In this document: piece after piece, positions 1 to 8,774 of the stretch
Position numbering within the stretch: the first letter of the stretch is position 1
How the letters are laid out: each line of letters starts with the position of its first letter
Origin: Chryseobacterium aurantiacum
GTDB taxonomy: Bacteria; Bacteroidota; Bacteroidia; Flavobacteriales; Weeksellaceae
Assembly (NCBI RefSeq): GCF_003020585.1
Contig: NZ_PXUE01000002.1
Span: 1-64,000, forward strand
Direction: 5' to 3'
Length of the DNA stretch: 64,000 nucleotides
The notes under the pieces: model-generated
The model's database searches: none
Told to the model about the DNA's origin: nothing
What the model saw: only the letters and a program-made list of their open reading frames with translations
Program-made: the position numbers and the translations under genes

Positions 1-243
1 GCAGATTTCGGAGATCACGCAGATTTTAGAAAGCATAACAGGAATCTGCTATATCAGCTTAATCAGCGAGCGATTTCTTAGTACATTAAATATTTTCACG
101 CAGATTCCGGGGATTACGCAGATTTTAGAAAGCATAACATGAATCTGCTATATCAGCTTAATCAGCGAGCGATTTCTTAGTACATTAAATGTTTTCACGC
201 AGATTTCGGAGATCACGCAGATTTTAGGATGCATAAGTATCTG
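1..243. repeat. Tandem 99-bp intergenic repeat (2.4 copies)
   Basis: Two 99-bp units (1-99 and 100-198) are nearly identical, differing at a handful of positions. A third, truncated copy runs from 199 to about 243. Each unit begins GCAGATTTCGGAGATCACGC, which itself contains a short internal repeat of the GCAGATT type, and ends in TATTTTCAC or TGTTTTCAC. The array may extend left of the window. No reading frame or RNA family is recognised. It resembles the dispersed intergenic repeats common in Chryseobacterium genomes; that comparison is from memory. Confidence 0.85.
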
Positions 244-362
244 TTTAATTAGTAAGAATATATTTCTGACAGATCATGGGAGTAGATTGAGGAAAGGGAC
301 TCAGTAAATTGTCATATCTTTGGAAATTCAATGTTTTCTATACATTAATCAATAGTATCCGA

Positions 363-1148
363 ATGATGAAATTTTTACTAGACTTTTTATTCCGCATTTT
401 TCAGCTTTTTACAGAACCTTATTTCTTATTATTTCTTGCAATTGTTATCATTGTTTTGTTGAAAAGAAAAAATAGGCTTAAAAATCTGAGAACAGGAATC
501 TGTATATCAGTAGTTGTTGTTGTCATCATGATAGGAAATGGTTTTTTGGGCAAACTTACGTCAGAATATTTGCAGAAAAGTTATCTCAAAAATGCAGAGA
601 TTAAGCATTCCACTTCTCAAAATCCTGTTATTGTAGTTCTGGGTGGCGGAGTTGTAGATATTGACAATACAGAAAAACTACATACAATGTCTTATTCCAG
701 AATTGTTACAGCCTATCAGTTGTATCATGAATTTCGTAAGAATAATGAACCTTGCAAAATATTAATTTCAGGAAAAGGAAGAGGACGTATCAGTGAAGCT
801 GAATTATTCCGTGAAAACTTTAAAAGCATGGGGGTACCGGATTCTGATATTATAAAGGAAGATAAAAGTATGAATACCTACCAAAATGCAAAATTTTCCG
901 ACAAAATACTAAAACAAATATCTCCCTCCAGTGTATATCTGGTTACTTCCGGTTTTCATATGAAAAGATCTGTTTCTCTGTTTCAGACATTTGGATTAAA
1001 TCCCGTTCCGCAGGCATCAGACTTTATAGATACTGAGATAACGATATTTCCTAACAGCTATAATGCGGCATTTACTTTTGTTATGCTTAAAGAGGTATTG
1101 GGAATATGGCAGGTACAGCTATATAACAGCCTTGGACTTAATAAATAG
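363..1148 (+). CDS. YdcF/SanA-like DUF218 envelope protein
   Basis: Member of the DUF218 (YdcF/ElyC/SanA) family, inner-membrane proteins implicated in envelope biogenesis whose exact reaction is not settled. Two hydrophobic segments lie at the N-terminus (about residues 4-38 from this start). The soluble domain follows with the family's landmarks: VVLGGG, a LISGKG strand, the TYQNA helix and the LVTSGFHMKRS motif. A TTG codon at 309 would add 18 residues. The ATG pair at 363/366 is preferred because a TAnnTTTG-type promoter element (TATCTTTG, 315-322) lies inside that extension and the membrane segment starts right after the ATG. It is a single gene, with tandem repeats upstream and no partner downstream. 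Confidence 0.85.
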   Translation: MMKFLLDFLFRIFQLFTEPYFLLFLAIVIIVLLKRKNRLKNLRTGICISVVVVVIMIGNGFLGKLTSEYLQKSYLKNAEIKHSTSQNPVIVVLGGGVVDIDNTEKLHTMSYSRIVTAYQLYHEFRKNNEPCKILISGKGRGRISEAELFRENFKSMGVPDSDIIKEDKSMNTYQNAKFSDKILKQISPSSVYLVTSGFHMKRSVSLFQTFGLNPVPQASDFIDTEITIFPNSYNAAFTFVMLKEVLGIWQVQLYNSLGLNK

Positions 1149-1330
1149 TAGGTCCGGCTGAGCCTAAAAAGTGGTAAAAAAGTCAATAATAAGACATTTT
1201 TATAGAAAAGTTATTAGAGGCTCAAATAAGCTGTCTATTTTCATTCAGTACCTATGCTATCTGATTGATAATTAACGCTGTAAATTGATTTTTTTTTGAA
1301 TTTTAGAGCAAAAATCAATATTTGAGATCT

Positions 1331-1726
1331 TTACATATGAAATACATTGAATTTATGTCCGTCCGGATCAGCAAAGACAAAGCCGTAATAGTTGTTTCCA
1401 AAGCTTTCGGGAGGGGAGATGATTTTTCCGCCTGCTTTTTCAACTTCCTCGGCCCATAGATCGGTTTGTTCCTTGCTTTCTGCTGAAAGGGTGAATATAA
1501 TTTCATTGGAGCTTTGAGAATCACCAAAGTTTACATTCTTTACATTGGTTTCTATAATATTTTTTAGAAAGAAATGAATAACAAAATCTTTTTCACCTAC
1601 GAAAAAGCTTACCAATTCATTAGAACTGTTCGGATTATTGGGCTTAAATCCCAGTTCTGTATAGAACTTCTGCGTACGCTCTAAATTGGATACTGCAAAA
1701 TTTGCCCAAATCATTTTTGGTTTCAT
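1331..1726 (-). CDS. VOC (glyoxalase/bleomycin-resistance-like) family protein
   Basis: A 131-aa single-domain VOC-superfamily protein. It has the N-terminal strand WANFAVSNLERTQKFYTELGF and the C-terminal YYGFVFADPDGHKFNVFH, where the DPDGH motif carries the usual metal or substrate residue. VOC proteins bind metal and act on varied small substrates; nothing here fixes the substrate. Length is normal for the family. It is transcribed alone and convergently with the upstream DUF218 gene, with an A/T-rich 180-bp gap between them. Confidence 0.85.
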   Translation of the reverse strand: MKPKMIWANFAVSNLERTQKFYTELGFKPNNPNSSNELVSFFVGEKDFVIHFFLKNIIETNVKNVNFGDSQSSNEIIFTLSAESKEQTDLWAEEVEKAGGKIISPPESFGNNYYGFVFADPDGHKFNVFHM

Positions 1727-1879
1727 ATAATTATTTTTTTGGTTAGGATAAAATTACAGTCTTTCTCGACAATAGAAATTGCCATGTGACAAGATTTTGT
1801 ATTTTTAATGAGCAGAAAGCAGGAGTGTCGTTACTGTAAATTGAATTTAACATAATATATCGAGAAAATTGTACATTTA

Positions 1880-2416
1880 ATGAAGACGTTAAGAGATGAA
1901 ATAGAGCCGGATATGGAAACCGCAGAAAAGCGATATCCAGAAGTTTTGAGGCTTATCTTAGAATATACTGACCAATGTGATGAAGAGGGTGATGAGGACA
2001 ATAGTAAATATAAACGATTGGAAGACAGGCTTCATGCTATGACAGGGAAAGAGATGTCTCTGTATAATCTATGGGAATGGTGGGAAGGTGATGGGGCTGA
2101 AAATCTGGCTTTTGATATCAGTTTACCTGATCCTAAGATCGTGAATGAGATCACTAAGGATGAATTGGCCGAAATTGTAAGAAGAATACATTCTTTTGAA
2201 ATTCCTGATCCGGACGATAAGTCATTTAAGGCACAGTTTTACAGCTATATATGCTTTGGAAATGGTTATTATTCAGCGTTTTTGAAGCTAAACTGTAAAG
2301 GATATAATGTCAGGTTATTTCAGTCTCATAAAGATAAAAATGGGAATTATTCTGAGTACAGCAAGGAGGAAATAACGGATCATCTTTGGAATGGCGGCAT
2401 GGTTGGGAAAGAATAA
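1880..2416 (+). CDS. Uncharacterised acidic protein (possible orphan immunity protein)
   Basis: A 178-aa cytoplasmic protein with no signal peptide or membrane segment. It is very rich in Asp and Glu, with clusters such as CDEEGDEDNSKYKRLED and a Trp-rich LWEWWEGDG patch near residue 65. I do not recognise the family. Its end overlaps the longest version of the next frame, so the two genes are probably co-transcribed. Small acidic proteins in tandem of this kind often prove to be immunity proteins of polymorphic toxins, but no toxin gene lies nearby, so this is inference only. Confidence 0.75.
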   Translation: MKTLRDEIEPDMETAEKRYPEVLRLILEYTDQCDEEGDEDNSKYKRLEDRLHAMTGKEMSLYNLWEWWEGDGAENLAFDISLPDPKIVNEITKDELAEIVRRIHSFEIPDPDDKSFKAQFYSYICFGNGYYSAFLKLNCKGYNVRLFQSHKDKNGNYSEYSKEEITDHLWNGGMVGKE

Positions 2417-2435
2417 TTATAGAAAAAACAAGACA

Positions 2436-3029
2436 ATGAACGGGAATATTATACATAAAATCAATAATTTAGGTGGAAATACAGGTGCAGTAAACACAGA
2501 CAAAAATTTTGCTGAAAATTGGCAGAATATCAGATTTCCTCATCATCTTTATGATAAAGACTGGGACGTTTACGGAATTGATGATTTTTACAATGAACAT
2601 AAGGATCTGTATACAAGTCAACCTGAAAAGTTTTATGAAAATCTACTGAAGGATTATTTTTCAGATCATGAGCTGCCATACGGGCAATATTTTTTCAGAG
2701 ATTGGTTTTTTACGCCTTTTAAGGAAGGTACGAACGATCAGGAAGAATTTGACGGACTTATTGATGAAGATATTATACAAGAAAATGTAAAAATTTCTAA
2801 GCCGGATTTTATCTGCATATTTTACTCATATGGATATCCGGATCATTTTTTTATTTGTACAGAAGATCCTGAGCAATCTAATCCGACAGTTTACAGCACA
2901 GACCATGAAGTATATTTTGATGAAATTGAAAATGAGGGCAGCCTGCAGGAATTTCTGGATAGATTTATGACCAAGGAAGAGTTTCTAGACGTTGTAAAGG
3001 AATATCTGGGAGGAAAACAAAGCAAATAA
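2436..3029 (+). CDS. Uncharacterised acidic protein, SUKH/SMI1-like features
   Basis: A 197-aa acidic protein. The reading frame is open back to an ATG at 2391, inside the preceding gene, but the ATG at 2436 (MNGNIIHKINNL) gives a non-overlapping start 20 bp after the previous stop and is preferred. The C-terminal half has the pattern of the SUKH (SMI1/KNR4-like) immunity superfamily: an FYSYGYPDHFFICTED strand pair, then PTVYSTDHEV, then the SLQEFLDRF helix. This assignment is tentative. It pairs with the upstream acidic gene. No secretion signal is seen. Confidence 0.7.
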   Translation: MNGNIIHKINNLGGNTGAVNTDKNFAENWQNIRFPHHLYDKDWDVYGIDDFYNEHKDLYTSQPEKFYENLLKDYFSDHELPYGQYFFRDWFFTPFKEGTNDQEEFDGLIDEDIIQENVKISKPDFICIFYSYGYPDHFFICTEDPEQSNPTVYSTDHEVYFDEIENEGSLQEFLDRFMTKEEFLDVVKEYLGGKQSK

Positions 3030-3144
3030 GGATTTTGGGTAGGATTATACCCCTTTTTCGACATATTATATTAATCCTATAATTTATATTATGTTAAATA
3101 GAATATATTTCTCATTCAAAATGAGAAACTTAAAGTTGAATCTA

Positions 3145-4443
3145 TTATTTATTTTTTAAGCTATTAGTAATTACTTTCCAAAGACGATTATTTTTATTCT
3201 CTTCGTAAAGCTTGACAGGAAATTTACCCTCCTTAACTATGTCCCAATAAGTCCAATGCACATTTTTATCCCCTAATTCATAATCCATTTTATCCCAATT
3301 GTCCTCCCTGAAGCTATAAAAAGCCCAATGCCATTTATTTTCATCAAAAATTTCTATCATATCTTTTAGATATTTTTCAGCATCTGGGTTAGTTCTGTAC
3401 ACTCCAAATTCACCCACTAAAATACGGTTGGATGGTATATTATTTCTTTTTTGGAAATCATTAACAGGACTTAAAAACTTTATCATAGTTTCTTTATTCC
3501 ACTCAATGCTCTTAGCATCTTGTAGCTCTCCTGTAGGGATCATTCCGGGATAATTATATTTACATTTTTCTGCAATACCGGCCTTAGACGTTTCTCCTGT
3601 TTTGGTACCATCAATTTTATTGCAATTAGGACGACTGGCATAATTATAAGGTTCATATGAATGAAATGAGTAAAGGATATTTGGGTCATTATTACCATTT
3701 TCATCTTTTATAGCCTCTAAAATTTTAAATGCCCAAGGTGTAGCAAAGAATCCTGAATCTAAAACGATAGGAATATCCTTATCTACTTCTCTTATTGCAG
3801 AAACTACTTTCTTGTAGAAAAGATTTAAATCTTGAGGCGTTCCCTTGATTTTTTCATTCCATTGTTCATAATTTTCAGTAAACCAATCGTTAAACGGAAT
3901 TCCTTTTGCCCTTTCTGGTGAAGGCTCGTTTCTAATATTTATAGCAACTATTCCTTTATGACCTTTTAATTCTTGTGCTAATTCTTTCCAAAAAGCAATG
4001 GCATCATCCTGTGCTTTAAAATCTTCCCAAATTTTTCTTTCTTCTTTTTCTCCTTTAGCATGTTGTGACCATCTTGAATGTGGCAGACTAAGCATAGTAA
4101 GTATTACAGGTACGTCTTCTTTATAGGCAATATCTAATATACTTTTTAAATATTTAGTATCAGCCTCAATGGCAGTTTTAGAAGGATTGTCTTGGGTTCC
4201 GATCAAAAAATTACCTTTCTTATTTTTTGGGACTCCTATTTGCCATTTATTAGGAGCCATTCTTACAAAAGAGATGTTGATTTCTTTAGCTGACTTAAAA
4301 CGCTCCTGCTTTTCTACTTCATTAAAAAAATTAGTCCCTTTCTTTTGACTTTCCCAAAAGTCTATTGGCTTATTATACTGTACGGGTTGTGCAGATAGTT
4401 TATATGAAAATATTAAGAGGAAGAAAATTACTACTTTAAGCAT
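3145..4443 (-). CDS. Secreted GH5-family glycoside hydrolase (endoglucanase/mannanase-like)
   Basis: A 432-aa exported retaining glycosidase of the GH5 type. A signal peptide covers residues 1-19 (ending KLSAQ). The TIM-barrel shows the acid/base motif NEP (N172-E173) in AINIRNEPSPE, the SFHSYEPY strand (H261, Y263), the nucleophile E345 in VGEFGVYR, and an aromatic platform WAFYSFRED around 370. Substrate is probably a beta-1,4-glucan or mannan; the subfamily cannot be set by eye. A -7 promoter element TATCTTTG lies on the minus strand at 4477-4484, between this gene and the terminator of the upstream TonB receptor, so it is probably transcribed independently. Confidence 0.85.
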   Translation of the reverse strand: MLKVVIFFLLIFSYKLSAQPVQYNKPIDFWESQKKGTNFFNEVEKQERFKSAKEINISFVRMAPNKWQIGVPKNKKGNFLIGTQDNPSKTAIEADTKYLKSILDIAYKEDVPVILTMLSLPHSRWSQHAKGEKEERKIWEDFKAQDDAIAFWKELAQELKGHKGIVAINIRNEPSPERAKGIPFNDWFTENYEQWNEKIKGTPQDLNLFYKKVVSAIREVDKDIPIVLDSGFFATPWAFKILEAIKDENGNNDPNILYSFHSYEPYNYASRPNCNKIDGTKTGETSKAGIAEKCKYNYPGMIPTGELQDAKSIEWNKETMIKFLSPVNDFQKRNNIPSNRILVGEFGVYRTNPDAEKYLKDMIEIFDENKWHWAFYSFREDNWDKMDYELGDKNVHWTYWDIVKEGKFPVKLYEENKNNRLWKVITNSLKNK

Positions 4444-4491
4444 ATCCTAAGGTCGTTTTTGTTTAAAATATATAGACAAAGATAATAAATC

Positions 4492-4528
4492 ATAATCCGC
4501 TGATATAATTTCTATATCAGCGGATTAT
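4492..4528 (-). terminator. Hairpin terminator after the ZnuD-like receptor
   Basis: Perfect 16-bp inverted repeat ATAATCCGCTGATATA (4492-4507) and its complement (4513-4528) around a 5-nt loop, directly against the receptor's stop codon at 4529. The U-tract is poor, so it is a stem-dominated terminator or mRNA 3'-end stabiliser. Confidence 0.7.
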
Positions 4529-6913
4529 TTATATAGTAACTTTCACACCAACCGAAATATTAATTCCAGGAAGCGGACTAATAAATTTTAATTGTGAATT
4601 CTGAAGCCTTGCTTCTGAGTTTAGCAGATTATTTCCTATAATATAATACTCTATTTCACCTATATTCAAACTGTTGTCTTTATAGGCAATACGAGCATTT
4701 AAAAGTGAAAATGCAGGCATTGGAAGTTCCGGATTGATATTTTTTCCCAGATATTTTTGCTTTAAATAATGATCTAATGAAACATTAATATTTAGTTTCT
4801 GTAAAGTTCCGGTAAGACTGAAGCCAAAACGGCTGGTTGGCATATTGGGCATATAATCTCCGTCACTCCATTTTCTTATTGAGCTGTCTGCAGTGCTGAT
4901 GTTTCTTACCAGATCATAATACCCTCCTATCTCCCACTTTCCAAATTTTTGAAGATCTGCTTTGTAGGCTGCTTCGGCTTCAATTCCGTTCACTTCAGTA
5001 TCGTCAGAACGCCATTCTTTTACCAAGAAAACTTCTCTGGAAATGCCGGTATGCGCAAGGTAGATATAGTTTTTATATGTGGTATGATACCAATTGGCAG
5101 ATAATCGGATATTTTTTAAATTAAGCCCACCTCCTATTTCAAATGTTTTTGCCGTTTCTTTATCCAGGCTGTCATCACCGTTTTCTTCCGTCAGAATTGC
5201 AAAATGATTGTTTCCTGCATAGAGCTCATTTATTTCCGGAGCCCTTTCCGAGTGATTATATTGTACCTTTAAGTAAGCCTTTTTAAAGATATTCCACTGA
5301 GATCCAATATGGAACTGATGAAGGGTAAAGTTTCGGTCAGAAAGTTTACCACCGGAAAGCCCTCGACTTCGAACGTATTTTTGATCTGCATCGGCCCTTC
5401 TTTGTACATGATCATTTCTATAGCCCAGATCAAATTCAATACTATTAAAATCAAGATGCTGCAGGGTAAAAATTCCAATTTCACGGCTGATATTATTAGG
5501 TAAGTATCTCTGGGTTCCAGTGCCTTCCATGTCTCTGTATTGTACTTCAAGTCCTGTGGTTCCGGTTAAAAACTTTAATTTCTTTTGTGCAAGTTCCAGT
5601 CGGCCATTATGTTGGCTTACAGTAAATTGATTGGCACGGTAACGGTCCAGAAGCTCTGCATTTTTTGAAAAGACCCCCATATAGTTAAGTTTGATACTGG
5701 AAATTGGAAAATGGTTGAATCTATATACAGATTCCAGCATAGCTTTATGAGATAAACTTCTTACATTAATCGGTAGATACTCTATTTTTTGCTGAGGCTT
5801 GCCATGAGAATGTTCCGGCATTTTAGCAATTGCATAGCCAGGGACGCCGAAGTATGAGTATGAATTTTGATAAGCTCCTCCTGCATAAAATGATTTACCT
5901 ATATAACTTGTACCTACATAAAATGAATTGCTCTCTGAATGGCTGTTGGGAATGACGCCGTCTTTTGTCTGTACATAATCTCTGATACCATTGACCTCGC
6001 TTCTGTAACGGTCTTTTACAGGGTCTTGTCCGGAAACGTATTGATCATTTTTGGGATTAGGATAATTTTTTCCATCTGAGGGATTGTAATAAGTTGGGCT
6101 GAAGGTATAAAGATCATCTTCAGACAATTCATATTCTATCATATGGTCTTTGGCAAACTGACTGATGTAAGGGAAAAGACTTTTGTTCAAGACCCTTCTT
6201 GAATCAACATCTACCTGGCACAACGACTGCAAAATACTGTTGAAGCCCATAAGACCCGGATCGTAGCATCTGCTGTCTTTTGATTTTCCTGGAATCCTGA
6301 CGATTTCCTGCTTCTGATTGGCAGCTCCTACCGTCCATACCCAGTTTTTAGCAATTGTTCCTCTAGCTGAAAATGCCTGTTTCTGCCCGCTATTGCTTCC
6401 TCCTTCAAGAAGCGCGCGGAAGTTTAGTTTTTTTGAAGGTAATTGTCGGGCTACATAATCCGTTTCAATATCAATAGCTCCTCCAATCGCTTTTCCACCA
6501 TATAATACGGAGGCAGAGTTTTTATAAATGTTGATACTCTGTACATTACTCATTGCTACATCTGTATTGAAGTCGGGGCTTATTCCTGAAAGGTCATTGA
6601 CTGCAGTTCCATTTTCCAGTATTCTCACCCTGTTTCCACTTAGACTTCGAATGATGGGAGCTCCTGAATTGGGCCCATACCCTGAATTTTGAATACCCGG
6701 GATTTTGCTTAATGTTTCTCCAAGGGTATTTGACTGAATAAAATCCAGTGTCTTTCTGGAAATATTTACCGAATTTCGATTCAATTTTCCCTGTACCTGA
6801 ACAGACTCAATGTCTTTTATTACTTTTTTTTCCGGATCATTTTTTTGGGCTTTTAAAATGGAAGGGCAATAAATAAGAGAGCTCCCCATCAAAAAAAACA
6901 TGGTTTTTTTCAT
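4529..6913 (-). CDS. TonB-dependent outer-membrane receptor, ZnuD-like (putative zinc uptake)
   Basis: A 794-aa TonB-dependent receptor. The signal peptide begins MKKTMFFLMG and ends near LKAQ. The plug domain has GETLSKIPGIQ, then GAPIIRSLSGNRVRILENG and NSASVLYGGKAIGGAIDIE, which closely resemble the plug of the neisserial zinc receptor ZnuD as I remember it. A His-containing loop (PEHSHGKP) sits in the barrel, as in zinc receptors. The barrel ends in an aromatic/hydrophobic strand (GVKVTI). An ATG 6 bp upstream (6919) is possible. Its promoter overlaps a Zur-like palindrome (6960-6980) shared with a COG0523/MerC/Fur locus 13 kb away, which supports zinc as the substrate. Copper or another metal chelate is not excluded. 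Confidence 0.85.
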   Translation of the reverse strand: MKKTMFFLMGSSLIYCPSILKAQKNDPEKKVIKDIESVQVQGKLNRNSVNISRKTLDFIQSNTLGETLSKIPGIQNSGYGPNSGAPIIRSLSGNRVRILENGTAVNDLSGISPDFNTDVAMSNVQSINIYKNSASVLYGGKAIGGAIDIETDYVARQLPSKKLNFRALLEGGSNSGQKQAFSARGTIAKNWVWTVGAANQKQEIVRIPGKSKDSRCYDPGLMGFNSILQSLCQVDVDSRRVLNKSLFPYISQFAKDHMIEYELSEDDLYTFSPTYYNPSDGKNYPNPKNDQYVSGQDPVKDRYRSEVNGIRDYVQTKDGVIPNSHSESNSFYVGTSYIGKSFYAGGAYQNSYSYFGVPGYAIAKMPEHSHGKPQQKIEYLPINVRSLSHKAMLESVYRFNHFPISSIKLNYMGVFSKNAELLDRYRANQFTVSQHNGRLELAQKKLKFLTGTTGLEVQYRDMEGTGTQRYLPNNISREIGIFTLQHLDFNSIEFDLGYRNDHVQRRADADQKYVRSRGLSGGKLSDRNFTLHQFHIGSQWNIFKKAYLKVQYNHSERAPEINELYAGNNHFAILTEENGDDSLDKETAKTFEIGGGLNLKNIRLSANWYHTTYKNYIYLAHTGISREVFLVKEWRSDDTEVNGIEAEAAYKADLQKFGKWEIGGYYDLVRNISTADSSIRKWSDGDYMPNMPTSRFGFSLTGTLQKLNINVSLDHYLKQKYLGKNINPELPMPAFSLLNARIAYKDNSLNIGEIEYYIIGNNLLNSEARLQNSQLKFISPLPGINISVGVKVTI

Positions 6914-6936
6914 GTGCATATACTTTAATAATCCGG

Positions 6937-6967
6937 CAAAGCTATATAATTAAATTCTTTAATGCAA
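6937..6967 (-). promoter_or_regulatory. Promoter of the ZnuD-like receptor
   Basis: On the minus strand a TAnnTTTG -7 element (TAGCTTTG, 6937-6944) is preceded, 20 nt away, by TTG (complement of 6965-6967). This is the Bacteroidota promoter pattern. The -33 TTG lies inside the Zur-like palindrome, so repressor binding would block it. Confidence 0.6.
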
Positions 6968-6980
6968 CCTTGTTGCTTTA
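6960..6980. promoter_or_regulatory. Zur-like operator, site A
   Basis: 21-bp imperfect palindrome TAATGCAAC-CTT-GTTGCTTTA. The arms match at 8 of 9 positions, with a perfect core GCAAC-N3-GTTGC. It lies 47 bp upstream of the ZnuD-like receptor's ATG and overlaps its -33 element. The same motif recurs at 19258, 20859 and 20899. Assignment to Zur is inferred from the genes it precedes. Confidence 0.7.
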
Positions 6981-7065
6981 TTGGTTTTTAATATTAATTC
7001 ATTTGTAGAACTGTATTCTTGTATAATTAATTGATTTTTAACACTGTATAAGTGTCTTTTTGAAA

Positions 7066-7093
7066 ATAAAAAAACCGCTCTTTTCAGAGCGGT
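7066..7093 (-). terminator. Rho-independent terminator of the ferritin-like operon
   Basis: Stem ACCGCTC / GAGCGGT (7074-7093) followed on the minus strand by a T-run. It lies 50 bp past the stop codon of the ferritin-like gene at 7145. Confidence 0.8.
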
Positions 7094-7144
7094 GGAAAAC
7101 TTGATCATGAGACTTTGCGTAAAATCTCCATTAAACATAATGAA

Positions 7145-7957
7145 CTATACAATAAACAGAGAGGCTATCGTCTGCGCATCGCTGCCACTTAATATTTCGT
7201 CATATGCAGCAGAACCTGCCGCTGCTCCAAATAAGGTACTTGTATTGTAACCTGCCTGGTTAATATTATCTTCTCCGGCATAGACAGGATTGGTTGCTGA
7301 TGGCATATTTCCTCCGTTGGCAAGCTCAATCCAACCTTTATTGGCCCTCATTCTTCTCACCTGTGAAGCGTGTCTTGCTTCTACAGAGTGAATTTGTAAA
7401 GCTGCCTGAAGAACAACTTTGTTTGACATTACATTTCCTGCTTGTCCTTTATAGGCCCTTACACCTGTATCTTCAAAAGCCTGAGCCAATACAAGAAACT
7501 GACTGTAATCTGTAAAAGGAGAAAAATTCCCACCGGCGGTAAAATCGAAAGTAGGCTTGGCTCCAGGTGTTGTTCCCAAAGAAGTAAGGGTACTTTTTAG
7601 AAAACCGACATGGGCTGATTCATGTTTTGAAATCTGCATAAATACTGCTCTGTCCGCATTAGGGATCAGTCCTGCTGTAGATAATCCTATGCTGTAATAT
7701 TCATTTTCAAGATATTCCAGTACCAGAGCTAGTTGCAAGGCATCAGTTAAGGTACTTTTTAAAGCAAATCCTGTTACATTTGTCTTTGTTGTTTCGGCTT
7801 TTGTAGTAGCCATTAGACTTCCTAATCCAAGCGGTACAGCTGCTATTGCTGCTTTTTTTCCGAATAATGATATATCCGTAATCGTTTCCAGTCTTGAAGC
7901 TTCTGTGGTAAAGAATTTATCGTGAGAAAGCTTATCTAGTAATCTAAGAATGTTCAT
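7145..7957 (-). CDS. Ferritin-like domain protein (second of pair)
   Basis: A 270-aa member of the ferritin-like superfamily related to desiccation-associated pcc13-62-type proteins. The four-helix region shows the metal-ligand pattern of this group: LEYLENEYYSIGL, then SKHESAHVGFLK, then AFEDTGVRAYKG, then SVEARHASQVRRMR. The N-terminus has a hydrophobic stretch (KKAAIAAVPLGLGSLMA, about 32-49) preceded by a charged segment, suggesting membrane association or export. It lies 24 bp downstream of a paralogue with the same domain and follows a fasciclin gene, so the three form an operon. Substrate and iron oxidation activity are not known. Confidence 0.85.
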   Translation of the reverse strand: MNILRLLDKLSHDKFFTTEASRLETITDISLFGKKAAIAAVPLGLGSLMATTKAETTKTNVTGFALKSTLTDALQLALVLEYLENEYYSIGLSTAGLIPNADRAVFMQISKHESAHVGFLKSTLTSLGTTPGAKPTFDFTAGGNFSPFTDYSQFLVLAQAFEDTGVRAYKGQAGNVMSNKVVLQAALQIHSVEARHASQVRRMRANKGWIELANGGNMPSATNPVYAGEDNINQAGYNTSTLFGAAAGSAAYDEILSGSDAQTIASLFIV

Positions 7958-7981
7958 AATGTAATTTTTAAGGGTGAATGA

Positions 7982-8692
7982 TTAGTTTATGCCTCTTTCT
8001 TTCCAGGTAAAGCGTGTTTTTATAAACCCGCCGGCTGCCATAACGATATCTTTTGGTTCTTTAGCAAGATCCAGCCCGTTAGCATCTATAACATCATCTC
8101 CTGAAAAATCAGCAGATCCGGGATTGATTAAATTTCTAATGGCTGAAGCATGTCTGGCCTCTACTGAAACTATTTTACCGGCGATAACAAGGTAAGCTGG
8201 GTTTGAAATGTATTTTCCGGCACCATTGTATGCCGCTACCCCTGTATCTTCCAACGCTTTGGCTGTAGCCAGTACAGAGTTTCTGTCATTAAAATTTACA
8301 TTAGGATACTGAAATTCAAGCTTAGGCAGCACATGGTTTGTGGCACCGGTAATAGCCGCCTTGAAAAAGTCACGGTGGATGACTTCATGATGGTAAAGAT
8401 CTGTAAATACTTCTTTTTCTATACTGGAAATGCCGGTATAGAAATTATTGACCACTTTGGTATAAAAATCTGCTTCTAGCTGTTCAAGAGCGTATGCATA
8501 GTTTAGTATGCCTACGTCGCCGGTTCCCAAATCATAGATTTCATCATTTATAATCTGAAAATCATCGTTGTTATCACATCCTACCAAGGTAAGGCCTGCA
8601 ATAGCCAATCCTACTCCACTTAATTTTAAAAAGTTTCTTCTGCTTGTATCAAGAGTTACTCCTTGATTAGAAACATGAATCGTTTTTTTCAT
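7982..8692 (-). CDS. Ferritin-like domain lipoprotein with Tat-type leader
   Basis: A 236-aa paralogue of the next gene. The ATG at 8692 (MKKTIHVSNQ) is chosen over a frame-open ATG at 8740, because it places the twin-arginine-like SRRNFLKLSG and the hydrophobic stretch ending in LVGCDN at a normal distance from the start. The cysteine fits a lipobox, so a Tat-exported lipoprotein is likely. The ferritin-like helices carry YALEQLEADFY, HHEVIHRDFF, ALEDTGVAAYNG and SVEARHASAIR. It sits between the fasciclin gene and the second ferritin-like gene on the same strand with short gaps. Confidence 0.85.
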   Translation of the reverse strand: MKKTIHVSNQGVTLDTSRRNFLKLSGVGLAIAGLTLVGCDNNDDFQIINDEIYDLGTGDVGILNYAYALEQLEADFYTKVVNNFYTGISSIEKEVFTDLYHHEVIHRDFFKAAITGATNHVLPKLEFQYPNVNFNDRNSVLATAKALEDTGVAAYNGAGKYISNPAYLVIAGKIVSVEARHASAIRNLINPGSADFSGDDVIDANGLDLAKEPKDIVMAAGGFIKTRFTWKERGIN

Positions 8693-8774
8693 AATATTAA
8701 TTTTTAGTGTTAGGTTAATGTTAAGAAGAGAAAACAGCATATTGTGATATGCTGTTTTTTAAATCTCAGGGATA

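Noticed and set aside
309..362. Upstream TTG start of the DUF218 gene
   Set aside because: A promoter-like TATCTTTG lies inside this stretch and an ATG pair immediately precedes the membrane segment.
1315..1527. 70-aa frame overlapping the VOC gene
   Set aside because: Shadow of the VOC gene in another frame; no family resemblance and non-optimal composition.
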